From contig CAZFDE010000034.1 of the NCBI GenBank assembly GCA_964517795.1, positions 1 through 28,452 of the forward strand: 28,452 nucleotides of DNA, given 5' to 3'. The stretch is from CAZFDE01 sp964517795 (GTDB lineage Bacteria; Planctomycetota; Phycisphaerae; Sedimentisphaerales; Anaerobacaceae). Of this stretch, positions 1 to 8,006 are shown piece by piece. The position numbers and the translations under genes are program-made. Position 1 is the stretch's first letter; every line of letters begins with the position of its first letter. A model generated the notes under the pieces. It made no database searches and had not been told where the DNA came from. It worked only from the letters and a program-made list of their open reading frames with translations.

Positions 1-1
1 A

Positions 2-625
2 TTTCCGGCTCATGCACAGAGCCCCCTGACAAAACTGGTGGGCGGAGGATACACGATCACAATCGATCCGCGCGGCCAGGTAATCGATGTAACGGACCTT
101 CAGCCGATCGGGTCAATCCTCAAGGGCAGCGATACCGAATCTAAAATGGCTCAGCGGATCATGGCACCCAAAGCGATCCGGATGCGGCATTCGATGCTCA
201 AACTGCCCGAGGCCGAAGCCAATCAACTCAAACCCGGTCAACAGTGGACCGATATCGAGACCTTCACATTCCCGATCCTCGGCACCAAGACGTATGAAAA
301 AATATATACCATGAAAGACTCACAATCGATCGGAAAGCATACAATTGCAACCGTTGAAATGGAGACGATTCCCTCAGCGGAGATGGCTGAAGAACTTTAT
401 GCCGAAGAAGGATCCAGTATGTTCAGTGAGATGTTCGACAATGTGACCGATTACAGCGGCAAACTGAAGCTGGATCTGACAACCGGAGAGGTGGTACGGT
501 ATTATGAGCAGTTCGATTCCGAGTGGGTGATGGTCGATCCTCAGGCGATCCAAACCGGTGACGAACAGCCGGATACTGTCCGGATGGGGGCCGTGCGATA
601 CTATAACTTGGAGAAGATTAACTGA
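2..625 (+). CDS. Hypothetical exported/envelope protein, 5'-truncated by window edge
   Basis: The frame is open from the first codon of the window (position 2) to a TGA at 623-625, so the true start lies upstream. A GTG at 38 is only an internal start candidate. The visible part has about 207 residues. It has an alternating beta-rich pattern without transmembrane segments. It resembles the next gene: ITIDPRGQVIDVTDL here parallels KVGPTGRVIDRSEL there, and LKPGQQWTD parallels IRPGHEWSS. The two are therefore probably tandem paralogues. The pattern recalls DUF6263-like Planctomycete lipoproteins, but that assignment is from memory and uncertain. Spacing to the next gene is only 5 nt, which suggests co-transcription. 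Function is unknown. Confidence 0.75.
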   Translation, partial: FPAHAQSPLTKLVGGGYTITIDPRGQVIDVTDLQPIGSILKGSDTESKMAQRIMAPKAIRMRHSMLKLPEAEANQLKPGQQWTDIETFTFPILGTKTYEKIYTMKDSQSIGKHTIATVEMETIPSAEMAEELYAEEGSSMFSEMFDNVTDYSGKLKLDLTTGEVVRYYEQFDSEWVMVDPQAIQTGDEQPDTVRMGAVRYYNLEKIN

Positions 626-630
626 TTAAT

Positions 631-1650
631 ATGAATAGGATACATTTAACCCAACCATTCATCTTGCGGATGATATGTATATTGAGCATGGGGATGTTCG
701 CGTTGAGCGGGTGTCAACCGCAACAAGCTTCACAGGGCGAACGGATCTTTTTGACGCTGGATTTCGAGCCGGGCCAGACGCTGCGGTATAAATTTACATC
801 CCATCGTGACATTACGACCGACTGGAATCCCAAAGCAGAAGGTAAAAATGCAAAGAAGAAGGTCGATCAATCCGTCGAGCATCTGGAGGCGGTAGTTTCA
901 TTTACGGCGGTCGATGTGAATGCGTATGGTATCACCACGTTGAAAGCAACATGCGAATCGATATCAACGCGAAAAACATCTGCCAAACGATATTCCGGAA
1001 AAGAACCGGCCGAATCTTTCAAAGGGGCCCAATTCACCCTAAAAGTCGGGCCGACCGGACGGGTGATCGATCGATCCGAACTCACCATGCTGATCGAAAA
1101 GATCGGGGAGAAGGCCTTTCGCAAGGATAAACGTAAAGGACGAATCAAGGATCCGGATCTGGTCGAGGATTTGATCGTGACACAGTGGTTTCTGTTCGAC
1201 TGCATCAACAGCATGGATATCACCACCAAGGGCATCCGTCCGGGTCATGAGTGGTCGTCTGAACTGTTTATCCCGTCAACCATGATCCTGCGACAAGTCC
1301 GAGCGGTCACGTATCGTCTGGAAGAGATCCGCCAGCAGGCGAATGCCCGCATCGCGGTGATCAACAGCAGCTATGATATCGGGGGCAGCTATCCGAGCGA
1401 CTGGCCCAAACCTTATACCGGCCGGTTCCAGATGAGCGGACCGTTCGGTTTTTTACGGATGCTGACACGCGGGTTCAATATCGACACGATAACAGGATCG
1501 GGCACAGATCTGGTGAATATCGACGCCGGACAACTGATCAAATCCGAACAGGCATATGAGATGAAACTGATATCGGGCAATATCGCCGCGATTAATATCG
1601 CACCGCAGGTGACGATTAAACAGACGGTCACAACGGAACTGATCGACTAA
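631..1650 (+). CDS. Putative lipoprotein, paralogue of upstream gene
   Basis: The protein has 339 residues. The N-terminus is a lipoprotein signal peptide: basic R13, a hydrophobic core at about 14-26, and the lipobox LSGC with Cys28 as the predicted lipidated residue. The mature part begins with a Gln/Ser-rich linker, then a soluble domain with the motif DFEPGQTLRYKF and a later GPTGRVID segment shared with the preceding gene. It probably sits on the periplasmic face of a membrane. The start ATG is 5 nt after the previous stop; a GGAG at 610-613 lies inside the previous gene at rather long spacing. No catalytic motif was recognised, so binding or structural roles are equally possible. Confidence 0.85.
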   Translation: MNRIHLTQPFILRMICILSMGMFALSGCQPQQASQGERIFLTLDFEPGQTLRYKFTSHRDITTDWNPKAEGKNAKKKVDQSVEHLEAVVSFTAVDVNAYGITTLKATCESISTRKTSAKRYSGKEPAESFKGAQFTLKVGPTGRVIDRSELTMLIEKIGEKAFRKDKRKGRIKDPDLVEDLIVTQWFLFDCINSMDITTKGIRPGHEWSSELFIPSTMILRQVRAVTYRLEEIRQQANARIAVINSSYDIGGSYPSDWPKPYTGRFQMSGPFGFLRMLTRGFNIDTITGSGTDLVNIDAGQLIKSEQAYEMKLISGNIAAINIAPQVTIKQTVTTELID

Positions 1651-1661
1651 CGCAAATCCGA

Positions 1662-2189
1662 ATGTGGGAGAATCGACCATTGCAACGGGAAAACCTCTGG
1701 GCACCATGGCGAATCAAATATATCCAGGGCCTGAACGAGCCGCACGAGTGCTTTATCTGTCATTATCTCAAACACCCTGAAAACGATACCGAAAATCTTG
1801 TGCTGTGGCGGACCGATGAGGGCATCGTTATTCTCAATCGATATCCCTACAATAACGGGCATCTGCTGATCGCACCGGTGCGTCATGTCGGCGATACGCA
1901 TGAACTTACCGATTCACAAATGCTCTGTTTGATGAAACTGTCTCGGGACGCCCAAAAGGCGCTATCGGCGGCCATCAACCCGCACGGTTTCAATATCGGG
2001 GCTAATTTGGGTCGGTGTGCCGGAGCGGGCCTGCCGGGTCATTATCATATCCATATCGTGCCGCGATGGGACGGGGATACCAATTATATGACCGTCTGCA
2101 GCGATACCAAGGTGATCAGCCAAAGCCTGATCGAATTATTGGAATTACTCAATGATGTCAGCAACAAACACGGGTTGCCGACCGTATAG
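1662..2189 (+). CDS. HIT family nucleotide hydrolase/transferase
   Basis: The 175-residue protein carries the histidine triad GHYHIHIVPRW, with H127, H129 and H131; H129 is the expected nucleophile of this family. An N-terminal CFIC pair (C30, C33) together with H75 or H80 fits the zinc site of the bacterial HIT group related to Ap4A phosphorylase. Such enzymes cleave dinucleoside polyphosphates or AMP conjugates in the cytoplasm; the substrate here cannot be told from sequence. The ATG at 1662 gives the longest frame. A TTG at 1680 has GGGAG at 1666-1670 at good spacing and begins just before the conserved RENLWAPWR motif, so it may be the true start. It lies 11 nt after the lipoprotein gene and 88 nt before pgpA. 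Confidence 0.92.
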   Translation: MWENRPLQRENLWAPWRIKYIQGLNEPHECFICHYLKHPENDTENLVLWRTDEGIVILNRYPYNNGHLLIAPVRHVGDTHELTDSQMLCLMKLSRDAQKALSAAINPHGFNIGANLGRCAGAGLPGHYHIHIVPRWDGDTNYMTVCSDTKVISQSLIELLELLNDVSNKHGLPTV

Positions 2190-2277
2190 CAGTCTATGCA
2201 TCTGCATCGATATATTCAAAATAAACGCCGCGAGAGGGTAAATCATTGACTCAGAACCGCTTGGAGTGTAATGTTTT

Positions 2278-2772
2278 ATGACGATGGAACGACTGATCGC
2301 AACAGGATTAGGATTGGGCTGGCTTCCGATAGCACCGGGCACGTGGGGATCGCTGCCGCCGGCGGTATTGTACGGTATCCTTTTCGCGCTGGATGTGCCC
2401 CCCTTGGCCATCTTCATTGTGATGCTCGTATTTGCGGCCGTTACTTCCTTATTGTGTGTCAAAACCGCCCCGGCCAGCATTACCGCAACCGGCAAAAAAG
2501 ACCCGGGCGAAGTCGTGCTCGATGAGATGGCCGGTCAATCACTGGCGTATATTCTCGCATTTAATGCAACATCGGTATGTCCGTCCATGATCGGAGGCTT
2601 TATCCTGTTTCGGGTTTTCGATATCATCAAGCCCTGGCCCGCGCGAAAGCTGGAGAAACTGCCGAGCGGATGGGGAGTCCTCTGTGACGATCTGATGGCG
2701 GGGATCTATGCCGCGATCGTGCTGTACATTGCGATTAAACATCTATTTCCCTATGTCGGGTGTTTGAGTTAG
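2278..2772 (+). CDS. pgpA: Phosphatidylglycerophosphatase A
   Basis: PgpA removes phosphate from phosphatidylglycerophosphate to make phosphatidylglycerol in the inner membrane. The 164-residue protein has the usual family length. It shows the family motifs in order: GLGWLPIAPGTWGS (about 11-24), KDPGEVVLDEMAG (74-86, acidic metal-binding residues) and FRVFDIIKPWP (111-121), followed by GWGVLCDDLMAG. Hydrophobic helices lie between them. GGAG at 2263-2266 is a plausible RBS for the ATG at 2278; ATG 2284 (MERLIATG) is an alternative. The next gene starts 9 nt after the stop. Together with cdsA further along it covers two steps of phospholipid synthesis, although pgsA is not in the window. Confidence 0.96.
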   Translation: MTMERLIATGLGLGWLPIAPGTWGSLPPAVLYGILFALDVPPLAIFIVMLVFAAVTSLLCVKTAPASITATGKKDPGEVVLDEMAGQSLAYILAFNATSVCPSMIGGFILFRVFDIIKPWPARKLEKLPSGWGVLCDDLMAGIYAAIVLYIAIKHLFPYVGCLS

Positions 2773-2781
2773 GATGCGTGC

Positions 2782-5277
2782 ATGACCGATACGATTCGCA
2801 GTTCAACGATCAACATTCTCATTCAGAAATTGTCTGAATTGAACCTGCATCGCCCGATGCGAATCACCCGCTATGAAGACGGCACCGAACTGACATATAC
2901 GGTCAGCGATATCGAATCACAGCACCAGGCGACTGTGCGATTGCAGATCGAACAATTCATTGGCGGCGGTTTCGCCGGTCAGGTTTATCGGGTCAACATC
3001 CTTGAAGTCACCGGCGGCACCCTTTCCAAACTGCAGGCCGGTCAAACCTGTGCAATGAAAATTCTCATCCCGCCCAGCGGTAAATCAAAATTATTCCGTG
3101 ATATTATCTACCGGATCGGGTTTCAGGGGCCGTTCCAATTGCAGGTCAATCCCGCCGCGGCCCGGGCCGGGGCACTGTGGCAAAAATTCATACGCCGGGC
3201 GGCCGCTATTCGATTCGGCGACGAAAATACCGTCGTCGATATCTATGGCACATTTGTCGATGAACAGCTCGGAAGCTGCGGCGAACTGAGCGAGTGGATC
3301 GAGGGACGCACATGGCGGCTGGAAGTCGATGACCACATGGATTACCTGCGTCAATGGCAGAAAAACGAACCGGTCGATGAGTCGGTGTTAGGGTCGCCGG
3401 AATACCGCCGTAAAAAACAATTTATGGCGGACTTTGTGGACCTGCTGCATGAACTGGGTGCCCATGAATTTGCACGCCAGTATGAATGGTCCACCTGCAA
3501 ATCGCAGCCGAATTGTCTCAAACGGCGACAATTCGACGATGACCCATATAAGGGTCTGACGGCGGTGGATTTTCGAGCCGGGCTGGCCCTGCTGCCATTT
3601 TTACCCATGAGCCCGGGCGATTTTAAGCTGATCGGCAATGGCTTAAAGCGAGGTTCTCTGGTCCAATTTGACCGAGGAAACCTCAAGACCTTAAAGAAAT
3701 TCATGGATGCCCATCCCGAACATTTTCAGGATATGGCCGGGATGTACGCGGACTTGCAGCAACAGGAAGATATCTACCGAAACTCCGTTCCCGATATGAC
3801 TCACAATCACCTGCGGCTGCTGTTTAGCGGGAAATTGTGGTCCACGATGCTCACCAGTGCGGTCACCGGCTGGTCGATCACCGGCCGTATCGATGAGCAT
3901 TGGAAAAACCGATTGTACCATAATAAACTGGCGGCATTTCTGTTCGGTCTGATCGGCCTGATTCCGTTTTTCGGCAAGGTCTTTCAAAAATCATGGGCTC
4001 GTCCGGACTGGCGAAGACATTATACCATGCTGATGCGAAGCGGCAGTTACTTTGCCGCGGCCGTTCGCGGTAAAATTATCGAAAAATCCATTCGCTGGCT
4101 TCGCCAGGGCCGTATCACCGAAGATACGGCGCAGCAAATGGCCGGGCACCCCCTTCGGTATTTTCAACACATACCGTTATCGATCCTGCCGGCGGGGCTG
4201 CATCGCTTTATCACGGACAAGGGTTTTCGAAGGGAAAAGCTGTTCTATATCTTTGTGCGGCCGTTCAAACTGTATTTCAATGCCGACCTGCGCGAACAAT
4301 GGCTCAAGGACATGGTCGTTGAGGGCCGGAAAAAACATATCCTGACCGACGAAGATGCACAGACCATCCTTTCAAAAATCCACGAACCGTTTATTCAGCG
4401 ATATCTGGTCTGCCTGGTGCTGCATTTATTGACCCTGCCGATCACGCAGGTCGTTTCAGTGATTGTGGCGGCTGTCTTTTATATGCGCCATCCCGAGATG
4501 CCGGAAAGCCAGCGTCGTTGGCTGGTTGGAGGTATCCTTGTAGCTTTTCAGCTTACGCCCATTTCACCCGGTTCGTTTACACGAGGTTTGATCGTGCTGG
4601 TTTATGCAATCCGGGATCGAAACTTTAAAGATTATAATATTGCTTTGTTCTTGGGTTTTTTCAAATACATCGGTTACCTGGCGTTTCCGATCCAGATGGC
4701 GTATCGGTATCCGGCGTTGTCGCGATTCATGGCCGGGCATTGGGCCACCGATGCGACTCACATTGTCCCGGTATTCGGCGAACGCGGGGCGTTGTTTGAG
4801 CACTGGGTATATGGCCTGTTCTATAACTGGCCGCTGACAATCCGAAGACGGATGCAAAAACGGGCCCAGATCCGAAGCCAATTGGACCCGCGATTCTGGC
4901 ATATCCCGATATTTGCAGCACTTGCGGCCGGTATATTTATCCTGATCGACCTGCTGTTTGCCCGCTATCTGGACCTGATCCCCGGAAAAAAAGATCTCTG
5001 GCTTTTTATGGTTTCCGTCCCAATGCTGACCGGTGCGGCGGTTACCACCTATGCCGGGGGAACAGTCCTGATCAAACGGATCGGCGATGCGGCCGTTTGC
5101 GGCATTCTCTGTGGTATTGTTTACGCAGCGGGACTTTTTGTGGTCGCGAATCCCACTCTGAGGACCGTTCATGAAATCGTGGTCGAGGGTATCTGGCGCG
5201 CCTTCATTTTCGCGGTATTGGCCGCGATCGGGGCATTTATTCGGGAAATCACCCTGTCAGAACCGGATTTGGAGTAA
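2782..5277 (+). CDS. Large membrane protein with N-terminal protein-kinase-like domain
   Basis: The protein has 831 residues. Residues about 55-300 look like a divergent protein kinase fold. There is a glycine-rich loop GGGFAGQVYRV (61-71), an AMK triplet giving a beta3-type Lys93, a stretch HEFARQYEW...PN (228-244) where a catalytic loop would lie, and VDFRAG (262-267) in the place of DFG with Asp263. A canonical HRD is absent, so it may be an atypical kinase or a pseudokinase. Residues about 380-820 contain roughly eight to nine hydrophobic segments (384-398, 540-566, 581-597, 601-610, 620-640, 706-727, 740-760, 770-790, 806-820), separated by basic amphipathic stretches. It starts 9 nt after pgpA, so a link to membrane lipid metabolism or envelope signalling is possible. 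That role is inference. No named family was recognised for the C-terminal part. Confidence 0.85.
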   Translation: MTDTIRSSTINILIQKLSELNLHRPMRITRYEDGTELTYTVSDIESQHQATVRLQIEQFIGGGFAGQVYRVNILEVTGGTLSKLQAGQTCAMKILIPPSGKSKLFRDIIYRIGFQGPFQLQVNPAAARAGALWQKFIRRAAAIRFGDENTVVDIYGTFVDEQLGSCGELSEWIEGRTWRLEVDDHMDYLRQWQKNEPVDESVLGSPEYRRKKQFMADFVDLLHELGAHEFARQYEWSTCKSQPNCLKRRQFDDDPYKGLTAVDFRAGLALLPFLPMSPGDFKLIGNGLKRGSLVQFDRGNLKTLKKFMDAHPEHFQDMAGMYADLQQQEDIYRNSVPDMTHNHLRLLFSGKLWSTMLTSAVTGWSITGRIDEHWKNRLYHNKLAAFLFGLIGLIPFFGKVFQKSWARPDWRRHYTMLMRSGSYFAAAVRGKIIEKSIRWLRQGRITEDTAQQMAGHPLRYFQHIPLSILPAGLHRFITDKGFRREKLFYIFVRPFKLYFNADLREQWLKDMVVEGRKKHILTDEDAQTILSKIHEPFIQRYLVCLVLHLLTLPITQVVSVIVAAVFYMRHPEMPESQRRWLVGGILVAFQLTPISPGSFTRGLIVLVYAIRDRNFKDYNIALFLGFFKYIGYLAFPIQMAYRYPALSRFMAGHWATDATHIVPVFGERGALFEHWVYGLFYNWPLTIRRRMQKRAQIRSQLDPRFWHIPIFAALAAGIFILIDLLFARYLDLIPGKKDLWLFMVSVPMLTGAAVTTYAGGTVLIKRIGDAAVCGILCGIVYAAGLFVVANPTLRTVHEIVVEGIWRAFIFAVLAAIGAFIREITLSEPDLE

Positions 5278-5371
5278 ATACTCAGATTTTGCTTGTACGA
5301 TGCAGGAGTTTTTGGCAAAATACCGCTGTTTTAGTCGCGAAATGTTTACTCACTAAAAAAGGAGAGATGTT

Positions 5372-5830
5372 ATGGCCATAGTCGCGCCTGTTAGTAAGCA
5401 CAAAAAAACGAACTGTATTATCTTCATGGCCGTATGCCTGGCACTGGCAGCATGGTTCGCTTATGACGGTTATTTAAATGACAAATTTATCGAAAAAAAC
5501 ACGGAAGACGGCCAGCCGAATGATACGCTGAAATTCAACATGTATGCACCGTTCGTGCTGGTTCCGTTGGCAGGCTATTTTGTGATCCGGTATTTGCAGA
5601 TCAAGGACAAAAAGCTGATCACCGATGAGAATGGGCTTAAACTCAGCGACAACCGTCATATCGCCTACGATTCAATCGAAAAGATCGATAAGACCTATTT
5701 CGACGCAAAAGGATATTTTAATATAACCTATAAAGATAGTAACGGTGCCAAGCAGGATTTGAAACTGAGTGACGGTCAATACGATAATTTAGGGGCTGTT
5801 CTTGACGAACTGGTTTCAAAAATCAGTTGA
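5372..5830 (+). CDS. Small membrane protein with C-terminal PH-like/hypothetical domain
   Basis: The 152-residue protein has two predicted transmembrane helices, about 14-30 and 58-74. A soluble C-terminal domain of about 75 residues follows. Its pattern (ITDENGLKLSD, then IAYDSIEKIDKTYF, then an alternating beta section and a final helix) resembles small bacterial PH-like membrane-anchored domains; that is a pattern judgement, not a confirmed match. A strong RBS, AAGGAG at 5359-5364, precedes the ATG. It is separated by 94 nt from the kinase-like gene and is followed by a rho-independent terminator, so it may be the last gene of the left block or a single-gene unit. Function is unknown. Confidence 0.8.
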   Translation: MAIVAPVSKHKKTNCIIFMAVCLALAAWFAYDGYLNDKFIEKNTEDGQPNDTLKFNMYAPFVLVPLAGYFVIRYLQIKDKKLITDENGLKLSDNRHIAYDSIEKIDKTYFDAKGYFNITYKDSNGAKQDLKLSDGQYDNLGAVLDELVSKIS

Positions 5831-5867
5831 AACGATGGTCAAATAATGTACATTCAAATAGATTCGG

Positions 5868-5900
5868 CCGCAACGGACGATCGGTGCTGTTGCGGTTTTT
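5868..5900 (+). terminator. Rho-independent terminator between small membrane protein gene and purA
   Basis: A perfect 7-bp stem, CCGCAAC (5868-5874) with GTTGCGG (5889-5895), encloses a 14-nt loop and is followed by TTTTT (5896-5900). It ends the left block 38 nt after the stop codon. A weak promoter-like pair, TTGAAA at 5827-5832 and TACATT at 5849-5854 (16-nt spacer), lies just upstream. If that is the purA promoter, the hairpin would sit in the purA leader and act as an attenuator; this alternative is speculative. Confidence 0.65.
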
Positions 5901-5928
5901 CTACGGTCAAAAACAATGAGGTGAGATC

Positions 5929-7203
5929 ATGAACTGTTGTGTTGTCGGATTGCAGTGGGGAGACGAAGGCAAAGGCAAGATTGTCGATATTCTTGCCGAG
6001 CAAACAGATATTGTCGTGCGGTATTCCGGCGGGGCTAACGCCGGCCATACCGTGGTCATCGGCGATACCAAATTTGCGCTGCATCTTCTGCCCAGCGGTT
6101 CGGTGCGTCCGGAAACGATATGCGTCATCACCAATGGCGTAGTAGTCGATCCCGAATGCCTGACCGAGGAAATCGCGAATCTTAAGTTGCAGAATATCAG
6201 TCTCAAAGATCGTTTGTTTATCAGTGAAAATGCTCATGTGGTCATGGATTACCATAAAACCGAAGACCGGCTTCGCGAAGAATCGCTCGGCGACCGAAAG
6301 ATCGGCACGACCATTCGCGGGATCGGCCCGTGCTATGCCGATAAAATCGGCCGCAGTTTTGCACTGCGCATGGCCGATTTCAAGAACCTCGATACCCTGG
6401 CCGAAAAACTCGAGCGGATCGCCGAATATAAGAACAAGGTCTTTTCCGCGATCTATAACGCCGAGCCGATCAACACGGCTCAAATCATGGATAAATGCCG
6501 GGGGTACGCCGAGCAATTGGGGGATTTTATTATCGATACGACCGCATACCTGCACCGCCGCATCGACTTGGGTCAATCGATCCTGTTCGAAGGGGCTCAG
6601 GGCGCATTACTGGATCTCGATCATGGGACATTTCCGTTCGTGACCAGCTCCAATGCCAGTTCACTGGGAATGCCCGCCGGTTCGGGTGTGCCCGCCCGGA
6701 TGGTGGATAAATTCATCGGCGTCGTTAAAGCCTATACCACGCGCGTGGGTGCGGGACCGTTTCCCTCGGAACAGGACAACGACATTGGCCAGTATATTCG
6801 CGATCGCGGCAATGAATACGGCACGACGACCGGCCGGCCCCGACGATGCGGATGGTTCGATGCCGTGGCAGCGGCCTATTCGGCGGCGATCAGCTCCATC
6901 GACGAAATCGCCCTGCTGCACCTGGATACGCTTTCCGGGTTGGATGAATTGAATATCTGCAAAGGCTATGAGATCGACGGCGAAAAAATCGACTTCTTCC
7001 CGGCGAACAGCGAAAAACTGTCCCGGGTCAAGTGCATTTACGAAACCGTGCCGGGCTGGAAAGAAGAGATCACCGAGATCAGCGATTTTCACGATCTGCC
7101 CAACAATGCCCAGCGGTATGTCACTCAGATCGAGCATCTGATCCGAAAACCGATCACCATGGTGGGCGTCGGTCCCAAACGCAAACAAACCATTATCCGT
7201 TAA
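5929..7203 (+). CDS. purA: Adenylosuccinate synthetase
   Basis: PurA joins IMP and aspartate using GTP to form adenylosuccinate, the first committed step to AMP. The 424-residue protein has the normal family length. The N-terminal motif QWGDEGKGKIVD (with catalytic Asp and Lys) and GGANAGHTV follow within the first 40 residues. The IGTTIRGIGPCYADK segment and a C-terminal GVGPKRKQTI are also typical. An RBS-like GAGGTGA lies just before the ATG. It opens the long + strand array; uppS begins 25 nt after its stop. A terminator hairpin directly upstream suggests its promoter lies in or overlaps the short 5831-5928 interval. Confidence 0.98.
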   Translation: MNCCVVGLQWGDEGKGKIVDILAEQTDIVVRYSGGANAGHTVVIGDTKFALHLLPSGSVRPETICVITNGVVVDPECLTEEIANLKLQNISLKDRLFISENAHVVMDYHKTEDRLREESLGDRKIGTTIRGIGPCYADKIGRSFALRMADFKNLDTLAEKLERIAEYKNKVFSAIYNAEPINTAQIMDKCRGYAEQLGDFIIDTTAYLHRRIDLGQSILFEGAQGALLDLDHGTFPFVTSSNASSLGMPAGSGVPARMVDKFIGVVKAYTTRVGAGPFPSEQDNDIGQYIRDRGNEYGTTTGRPRRCGWFDAVAAAYSAAISSIDEIALLHLDTLSGLDELNICKGYEIDGEKIDFFPANSEKLSRVKCIYETVPGWKEEITEISDFHDLPNNAQRYVTQIEHLIRKPITMVGVGPKRKQTIIR

Positions 7204-7228
7204 TTTCAGAAAAAGACAGGACGTTCGG

Positions 7229-7990
7229 TTGTTAAAAACGTTTGAAGAAAAACGAATTGAAACTGCGAAAACACTGGGTATTTCGCCCGATCATATCCCC
7301 GGTCATATTGCGATCATTATGGACGGCAACGGGCGATGGGCTCAGAAACGCAAGATGCCGCGCGCCATCGGTCATCGCAAAGGGGGCAAAACCGTCGAAA
7401 ATATCGCGCAGGTGTGTGTGGACTACGGCATCGAAGTGCTGACACTGTACACGTTCAGTACGGAGAACTGGAAACGCCCGAAAAATGAGATCGATGCGCT
7501 GATGAACCTCTATGCCGAGTACCTGGTGGGGATTCGCCCGACACTCGAAAAAAATAATGTGCGACTGATGCACATGGGACGGATGGAACAACTTTACCCG
7601 GAAGTCCAAACCGCGCTGAAAGAAACCATTGAAATCACACAAGAGCATAAGGGCATGGTCCTGGCATTGGCGTTGAATTATTCCGGTCGCGCGGAACTGA
7701 CCGATTCGGTTAAAAAAATCGCGGCCAAAGTTCAAAACGGTACACTTGATATCGATGCCATCGACGAACAAACCGTGAGCCATCATTTATATCTGCCCGA
7801 TCTGTCCGACCCGGATTTATTAGTTCGAACGGCTTCGGAGATGCGAATCAGCAATTTCCTGTTATGGGAAATTTCGTACAGTGAATTTTATGTGACCGAA
7901 ACGCTTTGGCCCGACTTTGACCGTCGTCAGCTCGATCTGGCGATACAGGCCTATGCCGGACGCTGCCGCCGGTTCGGAGGCCTGAAATAA
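7229..7990 (+). CDS. uppS: Isoprenyl transferase (undecaprenyl diphosphate synthase)
   Basis: This cis-prenyltransferase elongates farnesyl diphosphate with isopentenyl diphosphate to make the lipid carrier for peptidoglycan and O-antigen. The 253-residue protein has IIMDGNGRWA, with the metal-binding Asp32, then YTFSTENWKRP and the C-terminal DLLVRTASEMRISNFLLWE. The last motif is usually RTSGE; here it is RTASE, a mild variant. The frame starts at TTG 7229, because the next ATG (7319) falls inside the catalytic motif. It lies 25 nt after purA and 16 nt before cdsA, the classic uppS-cdsA pairing. Confidence 0.97.
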   Translation: MLKTFEEKRIETAKTLGISPDHIPGHIAIIMDGNGRWAQKRKMPRAIGHRKGGKTVENIAQVCVDYGIEVLTLYTFSTENWKRPKNEIDALMNLYAEYLVGIRPTLEKNNVRLMHMGRMEQLYPEVQTALKETIEITQEHKGMVLALALNYSGRAELTDSVKKIAAKVQNGTLDIDAIDEQTVSHHLYLPDLSDPDLLVRTASEMRISNFLLWEISYSEFYVTETLWPDFDRRQLDLAIQAYAGRCRRFGGLK

Positions 7991-8006
7991 TTTCGGGAAC
8001 CCGCTG

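Noticed and set aside
2246..2274. TTGACT ... TAATGT promoter-like pair before pgpA
   Set aside because: The -10 is poor at normal spacing and a start site would fall at the start codon; the GGAG there is better explained as the pgpA RBS.
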